Part shown: positions 30,401 to 36,274 of the stretch, piece by piece
Numbering within the stretch: position 1 is the stretch's first letter
Layout: the number at the start of each line of letters is the position of its first letter
NCBI RefSeq assembly: GCF_016725325.1
Contig: NZ_CP068083.1
Location: forward strand, 248,001 to 312,000
Direction of reading: 5' to 3'
Length of the DNA: 64,000 nt
Origin: Sphingobacterium spiritivorum
Lineage (GTDB): Bacteria; Bacteroidota; Bacteroidia; Sphingobacteriales; Sphingobacteriaceae
Notes under the pieces: generated by a model
Databases searched by the model: none
What the model saw: only the letters and a program-made list of their open reading frames with translations
What the model was told of the DNA's origin: nothing
Made by a program: the position numbers and the translations under genes

Positions 30401-31227
30401 ACATCGTGTACACCGGTGCTGACCTGACCATAACAAAAGCAACACTGAATATCATTGCAGATGCTAAAACCAAACGATACGGTACTGCAGATCCTGCACT
30501 CACCTACACCATAACCGGATTGGAGAATGGTGATGATATGAGCATTGTCACAGGCTCATTAACCAGAACAGCAGGTGAAGCCGTAGGTACATATACAATT
30601 CAACAAGGTACGTTGTCAACAACAGCGGACTATGACATCGTGTACACCGATGCTGACCTGACCATAACAAAAGCAACGCTGAACATCATTGCAAATGCTA
30701 AAACCAAACGATATGGTACTGCAGATCCTGCACTCACCTACACCGTAACCGGATTGGAGAATGGTGATGATCAATCTATTATCACAGGAGCATTGACCAG
30801 AACAGCAGGTGAAGATGTCGGTACATATACAATTCAACAAGGAACGTTGTCAACAACAGCGGACTATGACATCGTGTACACCGGTGCTGACCTGACCATA
30901 ACAAAAGCAACACTGAATATCACAGCAGATGCCAAAACCAAACGATACGGTACTGCAGATCCTACACTCACCTACACCATAACCGGTTTTGAAAACGGGG
31001 ATGACCAATCCATTATCACAGGCTCATTGACCAGAATAGCAGGTGAAGATGTAGGGAAATATGTGATTCAACAAGGAACGTTGTCAACAACAGCGGACTA
31101 TGACATCGTGTACACCGGTGCTGACCTGACCATAACAAAAGCAACACTGAATATCATTGCAGATGCTAAAACCAAACGATACGGTACTGCAGATCCTGCA
31201 CTCACCTACACCGTAACCGGTTTTTAA
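21454..31227 (+). CDS. Giant BspA/DUF285 and MBG repeat surface protein, ended by a premature stop
   Basis: An open frame of 3,257 residues. A signal peptide (about residues 1-23) is followed by four cycles, each made of a ~60-residue beta domain (TVWDMSK.. type), a run of ~25-residue BspA/DUF285 repeats (pattern FNQDIS-W-T--VT-M--MF), an Ig-like unit beginning SCGL.QT and one MBG unit. After the fourth cycle comes a tandem MBG array. Such proteins are T9SS-secreted adhesins or surface fibres. The reading frame ends at TAA 31225-31227 inside MBG copy 10, where sister copies have GAA. The frame remains open behind it (31228-32604) and contains the C-terminal sorting domain, so this product lacks its export tag. 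The adjacent PorP/SprF gene supports an original T9SS role. Either a recent nonsense mutation or a base-call error in repetitive DNA. Confidence 0.88.
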   Translation: MTIFNIKKAVFFLLLLTSIKSFGTPLTLINADIQTKTTSFPATQGRTQTLAGGTENFITVWDMSKSSGSPSTSTSLRFGITTWQNKPVSYTWTASDGSSDSGTLATDNSALITGLPSGEIITLSIDSEIEAISIAANRGNDIRRLVDITQWGDATWTTMENAFNDCVNLNVTATDTPDLSAVTSMRNMFRNCQSLTGPANIGSWNTTSVRNMQGMFEVALAFNQDISSWNTANVTNMSYMFGLARSFNQNISNWNTTNVTNMESMFQDARTFNQNIGNWNTQNVTDMSGMFANALIFNKDISNWRTSNVTNMSYMFRNAEAFNQNISSWDTHKVTDMSGMFCYSTAFNQPIGNWNTAAVTNMYIMFAGAKNFNQDIGNWNTSSVTNMLGTFDSATSFNKPIGNWNTAAVTNMHGMFNLARSFNQDISRWDVSSVIRLGYMFTEASAFNQNIGNWQLNPNVDMTEMLINSGMNCINYSSTLNGWANNTNTPSGRNLGAQGRQYGTNAEAARIRLTTTKGWTITGDRQSGQSCGLSQTLTATDIVKTYGDASFIPNATASSGLEVSYLSADNSIAEAFQDSADGNKWKLKINKAGQVNITAKQAGDATNDPATDVIFKLTIGKAPLIVTANALSKEYGTADPVLTYTATGFVNSDDQTVLNGLLTRTTGETIGTYAIGQGTLSNDNYSIAYTGADFTITAAKRDFVTVWSEFGSTAIRFYINTSTGGSIDYFWRASGGSTGSGTIPADSKNVVISGLPANEKITLNLKPDNLKAFSISGGDNMRLIDVAQWGTATWSTMYAAFKTAQNLNITATDIPDFSEVTDMSWMFEGCISLNGPANIGSWNMSNVIGMSYMFYGAKIFNQNIGTWNIANVNNMQAMFLGATKFNQDISSWNTSKLVMMDFMFQDATEFNQDISNWNLSQAHNMGAMFRNATSFNQDISNWNTANVGSMTMMFENATSFNQNISGWNTQRVYAMRSMFNGASAFNQNLGAWQLKPDVNMANMLDNSGLDCQNYSFTLNGWANNPNTPSGRNLGAAGKTYGTNAEATRILLTNSKGWTITGDMAGTQSCGLSQTLTATDMVKTYGDASFIPNATASSGLEVSYLSADNSIAEAFQDSADGNKWKLKINKAGQVNITAKQAGDATNDPASDVIFKLTIGKAPLTITANALSKEYGTADPVLTYTATGFVNSDDQTVLNGLLTRTTGETIGTYAIGQGTLSNDNYSIAYTGADFTITAAKRDFVTKWDMSKSGSGNNKLEFYINTSGSLVPYTWTSSGGSSGSGTVTAAASITGLPAGEIITLRIDPTYLKAFSMAISLSSPSANSLPDAIRLIEVVQWGTSKLETTKRAFSGCENLNITATDQPDLSSVTDMSEMFTGCKTLNGPANIGNWNTTNVTNMRSMFNIASAFNQDIGGWNTANVTNMSNMFHRADAFNQNIGGWNTEKVTNMNGTFRSASAFNQDIGGWNTEKVTDMSYMFSDTKVFNQNISNWNTANVTNMSNMFQRAMAFDQNISSWNTEKVTNMMNMFSSAKVFNQPIGSWNTGNVTNMSAMFFGASAFNQPISNWNTAKVTNMSYMFYLTKVFNQPIGNWDTGNVTDMSFMFYDAAAFNQPISNWNTAKVTTMYRMFFLAPVFNQDINNWNTANVTSMSEMFTNATSFNRDISSWNTANVTSMSEMFTNATSFNRDISSWNTGKVTDMRSMFNGAGVFNQNLGKWQLNPAVNMTNMLDNSGLDCQNYSFTLQGWANNPNTPSGRNLGASLKEYGTNAATARTLLTTSKGWTITGDSPSGQSCGLPQTITANDIVKIYGDAPFGPDATASSGLEVSYVSADNSIAEAFQDATDGNKWKIKINKAGLVNITAKQVGDATYNPASDVIFKLTINKAKLTVTANAQSKEYGTADPVLTYTATGFVNGDDQKVLNGLLKRTTGEAVGTYVIEQGTVSNDNYTIAYTGADFTITDTTGDFVTVWDMSKPGSGTNTIKFYPTTSPGGSIDYFWMASGGSTGGGTIAAGTFEVAISNLPANEIVTLNLKPAHLKAIKIRDLQLNPERLKLIDISQWGTAQWSTMRYAFLDCHNLNITATDVPDFSNVVDMSRMFQSCSSLNGPVNIGSWNTVNVTDMFYLFNEATIFNQDVGGWNTAKVTNMSGMFQGARAFNQNVGSWNTANVTDMSTMFNNARAFNQNISNWNTENVTDMAAMFDSASLFNQDIGNWNTANVTSMYSMFEEAKVFNQDIGNWNTANVTNMNSMFSNARAFNQNIGSWNTAKVTDMSFMFSNAQAFNQNISGWNTQNVTNMSFMFSDAWEFNQNIGSWNIQNVINMSWMFRNSSMFNQDINNWDTHNVTDMRYMFNGAAIFNQNLGKWKLNAAVNMANMFDNSALDCQNYSLTLVGWANNANTPSGRNLGAQGIQYGTNAEAARTLLTGTKGWTITGDSPSGQSCGLPQTITANDIVKTYGDTPFIPNVTASSGLEVSYVSADKSIAEAFQDATDGNKWKIRINKAGQVNITAKQAGDATYDPAMDVIFKLTINKADLTVTANALSKVYGTADPLLTYTATGFVYTNDQTVLTGTLSRATGEAVGTYPINQGTLNAENYNITYNSADFIITKATLNIVADAKSKVYGTTDPVLTYTVTGFQNGDDQSIITGALTRTAGEDVGKYAIQQGKLGISNNYDIAYTGADFTITKATLNIIADAKTKRYGTADPALTYTVTGFENGDDQSIITGSLTRTAGEDVGNYAIQQGTLSTTADYDIVYTGADLTITKATLNITADAKTKRYGTADPTLTYTITGFENGDDQSIITGSLTRTAGEDVGKYAIQQGTLSTTADYDIVYTGADLTITKATLNIIADAKTKRYGTADPALTYTVTGFENGDDQSIITGSLTRTAGEDVGNYAIQQGALGISNNYDIAYTGADFTITKATLNIIADAKTKRYGTADPALTYTVTGFENGDDQSIITGSLTRIAGEDVGNYVIQQGTLSTTADYDIVYTGADLTITKATLNIIADAKTKRYGTADPALTYTITGLENGDDMSIVTGSLTRTAGEAVGTYTIQQGTLSTTADYDIVYTDADLTITKATLNIIANAKTKRYGTADPALTYTVTGLENGDDQSIITGALTRTAGEDVGTYTIQQGTLSTTADYDIVYTGADLTITKATLNITADAKTKRYGTADPTLTYTITGFENGDDQSIITGSLTRIAGEDVGKYVIQQGTLSTTADYDIVYTGADLTITKATLNIIADAKTKRYGTADPALTYTVTGF
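21880..23030 (+). repeat. BspA/DUF285 repeat block 1
   Basis: About eleven consecutive repeats of roughly 25 residues (75 nt) with the core FNQ(D/N)I..WNT..VT.M..MF, the bacterial surface 26-residue (Listeria lipoprotein/BspA-like) repeat. The block ends with the cap SGRNLGAQGRQYGTNAEAAR and KGWTITGD. Such solenoids bind host or matrix ligands in other bacteria; the ligand here is unknown. Confidence 0.85.
23051..23570 (+). repeat. Long direct repeat, copy A (Ig-like plus MBG unit)
   Basis: This segment is nearly identical in nucleotide sequence to 24665-25184, offset by 1,614 nt, an exact multiple of three. Identity is almost unbroken at 23051-23278 (one A/G change) and again from about 23348 to 23567. 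A ~70-nt patch between them carries most of the differences, which suggests gene conversion. It encodes an Ig-like unit and one MBG domain. Confidence 0.88.
23790..24645 (+). repeat. BspA/DUF285 repeat block 2
   Basis: About seven 25-residue repeats, the shortest of the four blocks and the most divergent (SSWNTSKLVMM, SNWNLSQAHNM). It ends with the same cap as block 1 (SGRNLGAAGKTYGTNAEA, KGWTITGD) and is followed by direct repeat copy B. Confidence 0.83.
24665..25184 (+). repeat. Long direct repeat, copy B (Ig-like plus MBG unit)
   Basis: The counterpart of 23051-23570. Recombination between the two copies would delete 538 residues in frame, removing block 2 and leaving a functional three-cycle protein. 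The third and fourth cycles (near 26830-27340 and 28765-29270) carry more divergent copies of the same unit. Confidence 0.88.
25430..26815 (+). repeat. BspA/DUF285 repeat block 3
   Basis: About fourteen 25-residue repeats, the longest block. It contains an almost perfect 75-bp tandem duplication (units starting at 26371 and 26446, differing at about one base near the end of the shared MSEMF codons), which shows recent slippage. Capped by SGRNLGASLKEYGTNAA and KGWTITGD. Confidence 0.85.
27590..28750 (+). repeat. BspA/DUF285 repeat block 4
   Basis: About eleven 25-residue repeats with the same core and cap as the other blocks. It is preceded by the beta domain starting near 27350 and followed by an Ig-like unit that leads straight into the tandem MBG array. 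Confidence 0.85.
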
Positions 31228-31845
31228 AACGGGGATGGCCAATCCATTATTACAGGCTCATTGACAAGAACGGCAGGTGAAGCTGCAGGTACTTATGCCA
31301 TCACAGAAGGAACTTTAGCAACAACAGTAAATTATAATATTAGTTACACCAGTGCGGATTTCACCATTACCAAAGGGATATTAACTATTGTTGCTGATGC
31401 TATAACAAAAGTATATGGTACAGCCAGTCCGGTACTGACCTATACTGTAACCGGATTCGAAAACGGGGATGATTTAAGTATTATTACTGGTGCATTGACC
31501 AGAACAGCAGGCGAAGATGTCGGTACTTATGCTATTAAGCAGGGAACTTTAAATGGAAAAGGCTATGACATTACTTATAAAGAAGCTCCTTTTACCATTA
31601 CCAAAGCAACCTTAAACATCGTTGCAGACAATAAAACAAAATTCTATGGAACAACTGATCCTGCCCTCACCTATATTGTAACCGGATTTGTAAACGGTGA
31701 TGATCAATCCATTATCACTGGTACACTGACCCGGACAGCAGGTGAAGATGTAGGTACTTATGCAATTGATCAGGGAACTTTGAACGCAGGTGAAAATTAT
31801 AACATCGATTTTACTAAAGCGGATCTTATCATAGGTAAAATGACG
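29044..31845 (+). repeat. Tandem array of twelve MBG domains
   Basis: Twelve consecutive MBG domains start at 29044, 29275, 29509, 29743, 29977, 30211, 30445, 30679, 30913, 31147, 31381 and 31612. Copies 3-10 are exactly 234 bp (78 residues: LNI.ADAKTKRYGTADP ... ADLTITKAT) and nearly identical in DNA. Copies 1, 2, 11 and 12 are more divergent. The pattern of homogenised centre and diverged ends is typical of unequal crossover. MBG domains usually form stalks that project a binding head from the cell. Copy 10 contains the TAA stop. Confidence 0.9.
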
Positions 31846-32604
31846 CTATTTAATATTTCTCTTCATGATGAAACCTTCACCTATGATGGATCAGCAAAAT
31901 CCATACAGATAACGGGCACACTTCCAGCTGGAGTCAGAGTTAGCTATACCGGCAATACACAGACCGCTGCAGGTCGTTATACTGTCACAGCCAATATAGA
32001 CGGTGGGGAAAACTATAATAGTTTTTCACAACAAGCTACATTGAATATTAATAAGGCAAAACAGGTTATTACGTTCAATGAAATCTCTCCTGTTTACCGG
32101 AATGCCGGCACATTAACGTTGGATATCAGCAGCAACAGTCCGCTTCCTATACAAATCTACAGTGACAATACACTAGTCGCTGAAGTAACAGGTCGCCGGG
32201 AAGTAACAGTAAAAGGTGTAGGTGTTGCACTTATCAGGGCAGAACAGTCTGGAGATAACAATTACATTGCTGCAGATCCTGTAATCCGTGAACTCAGAGT
32301 ACGTAATGAAAACGGAGCAAAACTTCCTGTACGTGTGCACAAAGCAGTCTCTCCAAACGGAGATGGTATCAATGAATACCTGCGTATAGAAGGAATCAAC
32401 GAATATCCCGAAAATCAGATCGTAATCTTTGATGTCAACGGCAATCTGATTCAGAAAATAAAAGGATACATTAACGGAACTAACTGTTTTGACGGAGTAA
32501 AAGAAAGCCGAAAAGTTCCGTCCGGCACTTACTTCTATGTATTGGAAGTCAAAATAGATAACAAGTGGCAACATGAAAAAGGATACTTTGTTGTCCGCTA
32601 TTAG
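31228..32604 (+). pseudogene. Severed C-terminal part of the adhesin: MBG units and T9SS sorting domain
   Basis: The frame continues directly from the adhesin after TAA 31225-31227 for 458 codons to the natural stop at 32604. It encodes the rest of MBG copy 10, copies 11 and 12, a further beta domain (TYDGSAKSIQITGTLPAG) and a gliding-type C-terminal domain (about 32330-32604: AVSPNGDGINEYLRIEGI, VIFDVNGNLIQKI, VPSGTYFYVLEV, KGYFVVRY), the type B T9SS sorting signal. There is no ATG near the break, only a TTG at 31261, and no signal peptide, so separate use as a secreted protein is unlikely. With the upstream part the original protein would be 3,716 residues. Confidence 0.85.
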
Positions 32605-32609
32605 CCTTC

Positions 32610-32646
32610 AAAACCGGAAGAGCATACACTGTTCTTCCGGTTTTTT
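32610..32646 (+). terminator. Terminator after the adhesin frame
   Basis: A 12-bp stem (32610-32621 with 32633-32644, core ACCGGAAGA) and an 11-nt loop lead into a T run. It lies between the sorting domain and the PorP/SprF gene, so the latter may depend on read-through or its own promoter. Confidence 0.85.
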
Positions 32647-32710
32647 ATTCCATCTGCATTGAAATTTCTGACTGGGAATATCTAAAAACAAAAAATCAAA
32701 AAAAAGAAAT

Positions 32711-33613
32711 ATGAAATTAAAACATATCCTAACAGTGGTAACTATATTGCTGTTTATTAATCTGTCCTCAGGACAACAATATATCGACCCTGCCCTATTC
32801 GGGAGTTTTGGAAAGGTCCTTAATCCATCAAACAATGTTTTATTAGAAAAAGGAGAAGGTGACGCTATGATGTTATACCGCTATCAATGGGTTGGATTCG
32901 AAGGCGCTCCCAAGAGCCTTTGGTTCAGTGGTAATATCGGCGTAGGAAACGCAGGAGTAATCATGGGGATCAACGCAAAACAATCTCGTATTGGGGTAGA
33001 ACGCAATAGCGAAATGTCAGCCAGTTTCACCAAACGGTTACAGATCTCAGAGTCAGAGTATATCGGATTAGGAGCCAATCTGGGGTATACTCATCAGCAG
33101 GGGAACTTCAATCCTCTGGATCCAGGAGATCCTGCTTTTCAGAATGTACAATACGGAACATTATTATATGGACTTTCCGCTACATTAATATCTCCTGATC
33201 GGTACTATTTTGGATTTTCGATGCCAAAAGCAATCTTTGGAGCCAAAGATTCGCAATATGTTCGTCAGTTTGGAAAAGATAATACATTTTACCTTTCCGG
33301 CGGGTTGATAATTGCGCTGAATGAAGGATTTCAGCTTCGTCCCAATCTGCTAGTAAGTTACAGAGAGGTGACCGGCTTACTGTTTGACGCTTCAGCGATG
33401 TTCTATGTTGATACAAAGATCGGACTTGGTGCCGGTTATCGCCAGCGCGGAGATCTGATGGGTATGGCAGAGTTCAATCTGGGCAAATTACGTATAGGAT
33501 ACAGTTATCAGCAAAATCTGAAAAACAAAGATCTGAACAGATATATTACCAATAGCACCCATGAACTTGGAATTGCTATACGTTTTGGAAAAGATAATTT
33601 CTCCATATTGTAA
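32711..33613 (+). CDS. PorP/SprF-family type IX secretion membrane protein
   Basis: A 300-residue outer-membrane protein with a signal peptide (about residues 1-21, ending LSSGQ) and the family layout: QYIDPALFGSFGKVLNPS near the N-terminus, then alternating beta strands with many aromatic residues (GLGANLGYTHQQG, RYYFGFSMPKAIFG, LRIGYSYQQNL). PorP/SprF proteins assist secretion or surface anchoring of T9SS cargo with type B C-terminal domains; SprF is needed for SprB. Its position right after the adhesin gene fits a dedicated partner. With the adhesin truncated, this protein may now lack its client. Confidence 0.9.
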   Translation: MKLKHILTVVTILLFINLSSGQQYIDPALFGSFGKVLNPSNNVLLEKGEGDAMMLYRYQWVGFEGAPKSLWFSGNIGVGNAGVIMGINAKQSRIGVERNSEMSASFTKRLQISESEYIGLGANLGYTHQQGNFNPLDPGDPAFQNVQYGTLLYGLSATLISPDRYYFGFSMPKAIFGAKDSQYVRQFGKDNTFYLSGGLIIALNEGFQLRPNLLVSYREVTGLLFDASAMFYVDTKIGLGAGYRQRGDLMGMAEFNLGKLRIGYSYQQNLKNKDLNRYITNSTHELGIAIRFGKDNFSIL

Positions 33614-33777
33614 TTTAAAAATAATCTGATCTGTCTTCCCGTCATATTATCTTCCTTTTATTGATTAAACAGCCTACTGATAATTGATGCTTTAAAGTAA
33701 TTTGTATATTTATTCACTTAGATATTAGACTTAAGTACTGACTTGCTAACACTTGTTTGGGATAATTCAAAAAATCA

Positions 33778-34299
33778 GTGAAGACTGCAATTATTTATTC
33801 ATCAGTAGATGGGCAGACAAAAAAGATTTGTCATGCGTTAAAGAATATATTAGTACCTGCAGAGCACGTGGTAGATTTATTTCAAATTCAGGATCTGACT
33901 GAAAGTATTACAACTTATGATAAAATTGTGATCGCTTCCAGTATAAGATATGGTAAGCATAATGAGCATATAATAGATTTTATTCAGAACAATTCTCAGG
34001 TTTTGAATAATAAAAAAACAGCATTTATTTCGGTAAACCTTGTAGCACGAAAAACAGAGAAAAGCACAGCAGATACCAATCCATATGTTATCAAATTTCT
34101 TGACTCTATAACGTGGAAACCACAATTAACTGGTGTTTTTGCAGGAAGACTAAATTATAAATTATACAACTTCGGGGATCGTCTTATGATAAAGTTAATC
34201 ATGCTGATAACAAAAGGTCCGATTGGCTCAAAAACTGATATAGAATATACAGACTGGAATGAAGTTACAAAATTTGGGAATAAGCTATCTGATATGTAA
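33778..34299 (+). CDS. hemG: Flavodoxin-domain protein, HemG-like protoporphyrinogen oxidase
   Basis: A 173-residue flavodoxin-fold protein. The FMN phosphate loop is YSSVDGQTKK (about residues 7-16), and IASSIRYGKHNEHIIDFI (about 52-69) and FAGRLNYKLYNFGDRLMIKLIM (about 121-142; shown as FAGRLNYKLYN and FGDRLMIKLIM) match menaquinone-dependent protoporphyrinogen IX dehydrogenase HemG. That enzyme oxidises protoporphyrinogen in haem synthesis and passes electrons to the quinone pool at the inner membrane. The start codon is GTG; no in-frame ATG precedes the flavin loop. No haem genes are adjacent, so the role is assigned from motifs only. Confidence 0.8.
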   Translation: MKTAIIYSSVDGQTKKICHALKNILVPAEHVVDLFQIQDLTESITTYDKIVIASSIRYGKHNEHIIDFIQNNSQVLNNKKTAFISVNLVARKTEKSTADTNPYVIKFLDSITWKPQLTGVFAGRLNYKLYNFGDRLMIKLIMLITKGPIGSKTDIEYTDWNEVTKFGNKLSDM

Positions 34300-34449
34300 A
34301 GAGTCAGATAAATAATCTAACCCTTTACATATTAACAACATTTATTGCTAACTCAACTCCGGTTATAGCGTAAGAACCTAAACACATTAATTATAAATTT
34401 ATTTTCATCTGCCTCAAACAAAATATCATTTTCAGGGTATTAGATAGAG

Positions 34450-34878
34450 ATGAAGGCTAAGGTGGTTATACAAATCATTTATTCCCAATCTGTTGAGCAG
34501 ATATGGAATGCGATTACAGACAAGGAAGCTATGAAAATCTGGTATTTTGATATCCCGGATTTTCAGGCAGAACCAGGATGTTCTTTTGATTTTTATGAAC
34601 CGGGAGGTAAAAATGAGTTTCATCATTTTGCTGTAGTACAACAGGTAATACCTTATAAAAAACTAATGCACAGCTGGACTCATCCCAGCCATAGCAAAGG
34701 AATATCTATATTGACCTGGGAGCTGGAACAAAAAGAACAAGGTACACTGTTAACACTTACACATGAGGGACTTGAGAATTTTGCGGATGGCGGAGAGGCA
34801 TTTCTTCCTGTAAATTACGAAAAAGGTTGGCATGAAATCCTCCATAAATCGCTAAAATCATATTTGAATAACATCTGA
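34450..34878 (+). CDS. SRPBCC / AHSA1-like domain protein
   Basis: A 142-residue cytoplasmic protein of the START/Bet v1 superfamily. The typical opening is present (SQSVEQIWNAITDKEAMKIW, residues 12-31), then GCSFDFYEPGG and a central sheet, KKLMHSWTHPSH. The C-terminal helix includes GWHEILHKSLKSYL. AHSA1-like bacterial proteins bind small hydrophobic ligands or act as stress-related binding proteins; the specific ligand is unknown. It is a single gene, and a terminator hairpin shared with the convergent gene follows. Confidence 0.85.
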   Translation: MKAKVVIQIIYSQSVEQIWNAITDKEAMKIWYFDIPDFQAEPGCSFDFYEPGGKNEFHHFAVVQQVIPYKKLMHSWTHPSHSKGISILTWELEQKEQGTLLTLTHEGLENFADGGEAFLPVNYEKGWHEILHKSLKSYLNNI

Positions 34879-34902
34879 ACACAATAACCTATGCAAAACT
34901 TT

Positions 34903-34941
34903 AATGGCGGAGATCTCGAACGGTAGCCGCCATTTACTTTT
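34903..34941. terminator. Terminator hairpin between convergent genes
   Basis: AATGGCGG (34903-34910) pairs perfectly with CCGCCATT (34927-34934) around a 16-nt loop, with a T-rich stretch after it on the plus strand. It lies between the SRPBCC gene and the membrane protein gene transcribed towards it. Confidence 0.6.
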
Positions 34942-34985
34942 TAGAGCTACTCCTGAAAATAAAACTACAAATCTGATCCTTCAGC

Positions 34986-35630
34986 TCAGTCCTCCAGTTG
35001 ATCCAGTATTTTTTTGATCTCCTTCAGATGCTTACCATAATAAGAATAGCTCATTATTTCGATTATAAAAATCACTAAAGCAATACTTACGATTGCGGAA
35101 AGGACAAACCATACAATAAAGTTAGTATCCTGAGTCAACGTACTACCGATATGATATAATTTATTAAACCAGAATTCAAATTTTCCGTTGGAAAGCATAA
35201 TCATATACATAATAAGTGCCTGCGGTATCATGACATAGGAAGTCGTCTTATATGAATCGATCGCAAACTTAAGATCATAATACATCTTCAGCAGGTTTTC
35301 ACGTGAGCTAAGCACTTCCGACTGACTGGCACTTTTGTAGAAATAAAAAAAGCGACGATAATACACCATACTCGATAAGAGCATCTGAAAAAAGATAAGG
35401 TAATATGCAAACCGGGCATATCCCTCTATCTTATAAAGTTCGATCAAAGGTACCACAAGTAAAAATAGCATGGCTACAATCCAGGTGATAAATTCATACC
35501 TCACATTTTTACGGACCTTAGCCAATACATTATCGACTGCTTTATATTGATTCAGATCTGGGTTGATCTCCACCTGTTCAGAAGACTGATCATCCCATTG
35601 TTTTTTTAATTCATCAAAATTCATATTCAT
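34986..35630 (-). CDS. Four-TM membrane protein, putative anti-sigma partner
   Basis: A 214-residue protein whose hydrophilic N-terminus (MNMNFDELKKQWDDQSS, about 40 residues) is followed by four hydrophobic segments at about residues 47-70, 72-95, 120-140 and 165-195. Its start overlaps the end of the ECF sigma gene upstream by 17 nt, so the two are translationally coupled. Short cytoplasmic head plus membrane anchor beside a sigma factor is the usual arrangement for an anti-sigma factor, although no zinc-binding anti-sigma motif is present, so that role is inferred from context. A second in-frame ATG lies two codons later. Confidence 0.82.
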   Translation of the reverse strand: MNMNFDELKKQWDDQSSEQVEINPDLNQYKAVDNVLAKVRKNVRYEFITWIVAMLFLLVVPLIELYKIEGYARFAYYLIFFQMLLSSMVYYRRFFYFYKSASQSEVLSSRENLLKMYYDLKFAIDSYKTTSYVMIPQALIMYMIMLSNGKFEFWFNKLYHIGSTLTQDTNFIVWFVLSAIVSIALVIFIIEIMSYSYYGKHLKEIKKILDQLED

Positions 35631-36156
35631 ATTTTTTAATGATCTGCTGTATTTTTTCTTTTGTACGATTCAGTTTCACCCTTGCATTGACTTCCGATAT
35701 CCCCAGATTGTCTGCAATATCCCGGTGGCTCTGCCCTTCCAGAAATAGAAAAATCAATGCTTTCTCAACCTGATTTAACTCCTGAACAGCTTTGTAAAAA
35801 ATAGCCAGCTGCTCTTCCTTTTGCTCATGATCCTGCTCATCGGCTATGTCATGGTAAGTCTCCAGAGGTATACGGTCTTGTTTGCGTTTGTCCTTTTTGA
35901 AATATACCAAGGCCGTATTAATAGCGACTTTGTACATCCAGGTTGAAAACTGACTTGCATTTTTGAAAGAATCAAAAGATTTCCAGAGTTGAAAAATAAT
36001 CTCCTGAGAAAGATCGCTCCTGTCATCCGGATCATCCATATACATTCTGGCCACCTTATAGATGATGCCTTTGTTTTTTTCAATCAAAGTAAGAAATTCG
36101 GATTCTCTCTCTTTCACTTTAGGATACTTTTTAATCTTTACTGAACGATTAGTCAA
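35614..36156 (-). CDS. ECF-type RNA polymerase sigma factor
   Basis: A 180-residue sigma-70 family protein. Region 2 is at about residues 28-95 (IIYKVARMYMDDPDDRSDLS, then EIIFQLWKSFDSFKN and TWMYKVAINTALVYFKK). Region 4 is at about 120-175 with the helix-turn-helix QSHRDIADNLGISEVNARVKL. It is the first gene of a two-gene unit with the membrane protein at 34986-35630, which may restrain it. A palindrome just upstream (36170-36193) could be its own promoter or operator. Target genes are not identifiable. Confidence 0.92.
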   Translation of the reverse strand: MTNRSVKIKKYPKVKERESEFLTLIEKNKGIIYKVARMYMDDPDDRSDLSQEIIFQLWKSFDSFKNASQFSTWMYKVAINTALVYFKKDKRKQDRIPLETYHDIADEQDHEQKEEQLAIFYKAVQELNQVEKALIFLFLEGQSHRDIADNLGISEVNARVKLNRTKEKIQQIIKKYEYEF

Positions 36157-36169
36157 TTTTAATCAATTA

Positions 36170-36193
36170 GTAACGCAAATTGAAAAACGTTAC
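36170..36193 (-). promoter_or_regulatory. Palindromic site upstream of the ECF sigma gene
   Basis: GTAACG (36170-36175) and CGTTAC (36188-36193) form a perfect 6-bp inverted repeat with a 12-nt spacer, ending 14 nt before the sigma start on the minus strand side. GTAAC and CGTTA resemble ECF -35 and -10 elements but are spaced a little closer than usual, so it could be a self-regulated promoter or a repressor site. Confidence 0.4.
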
Positions 36194-36274
36194 ACAGAAT
36201 TAAAAAAAAAGATTATTTTTCTTTAATTTCAGGAATTAGCAAACAATACAATCATTTTTCAAGTTAGTGTAAAC

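Noticed and set aside
29044..31845. CRISPR-like array of regular repeats
   Set aside because: Repeats are contiguous, coding, 234 bp long and without unique spacers; no cas genes are near. The same holds for the 75-bp and 267-bp repeats.
31261..32604. Independent gene starting at TTG 31261
   Set aside because: It is the same frame as the adhesin behind a single stop, begins in the middle of an MBG domain and has no signal peptide, so it is better seen as a severed part.
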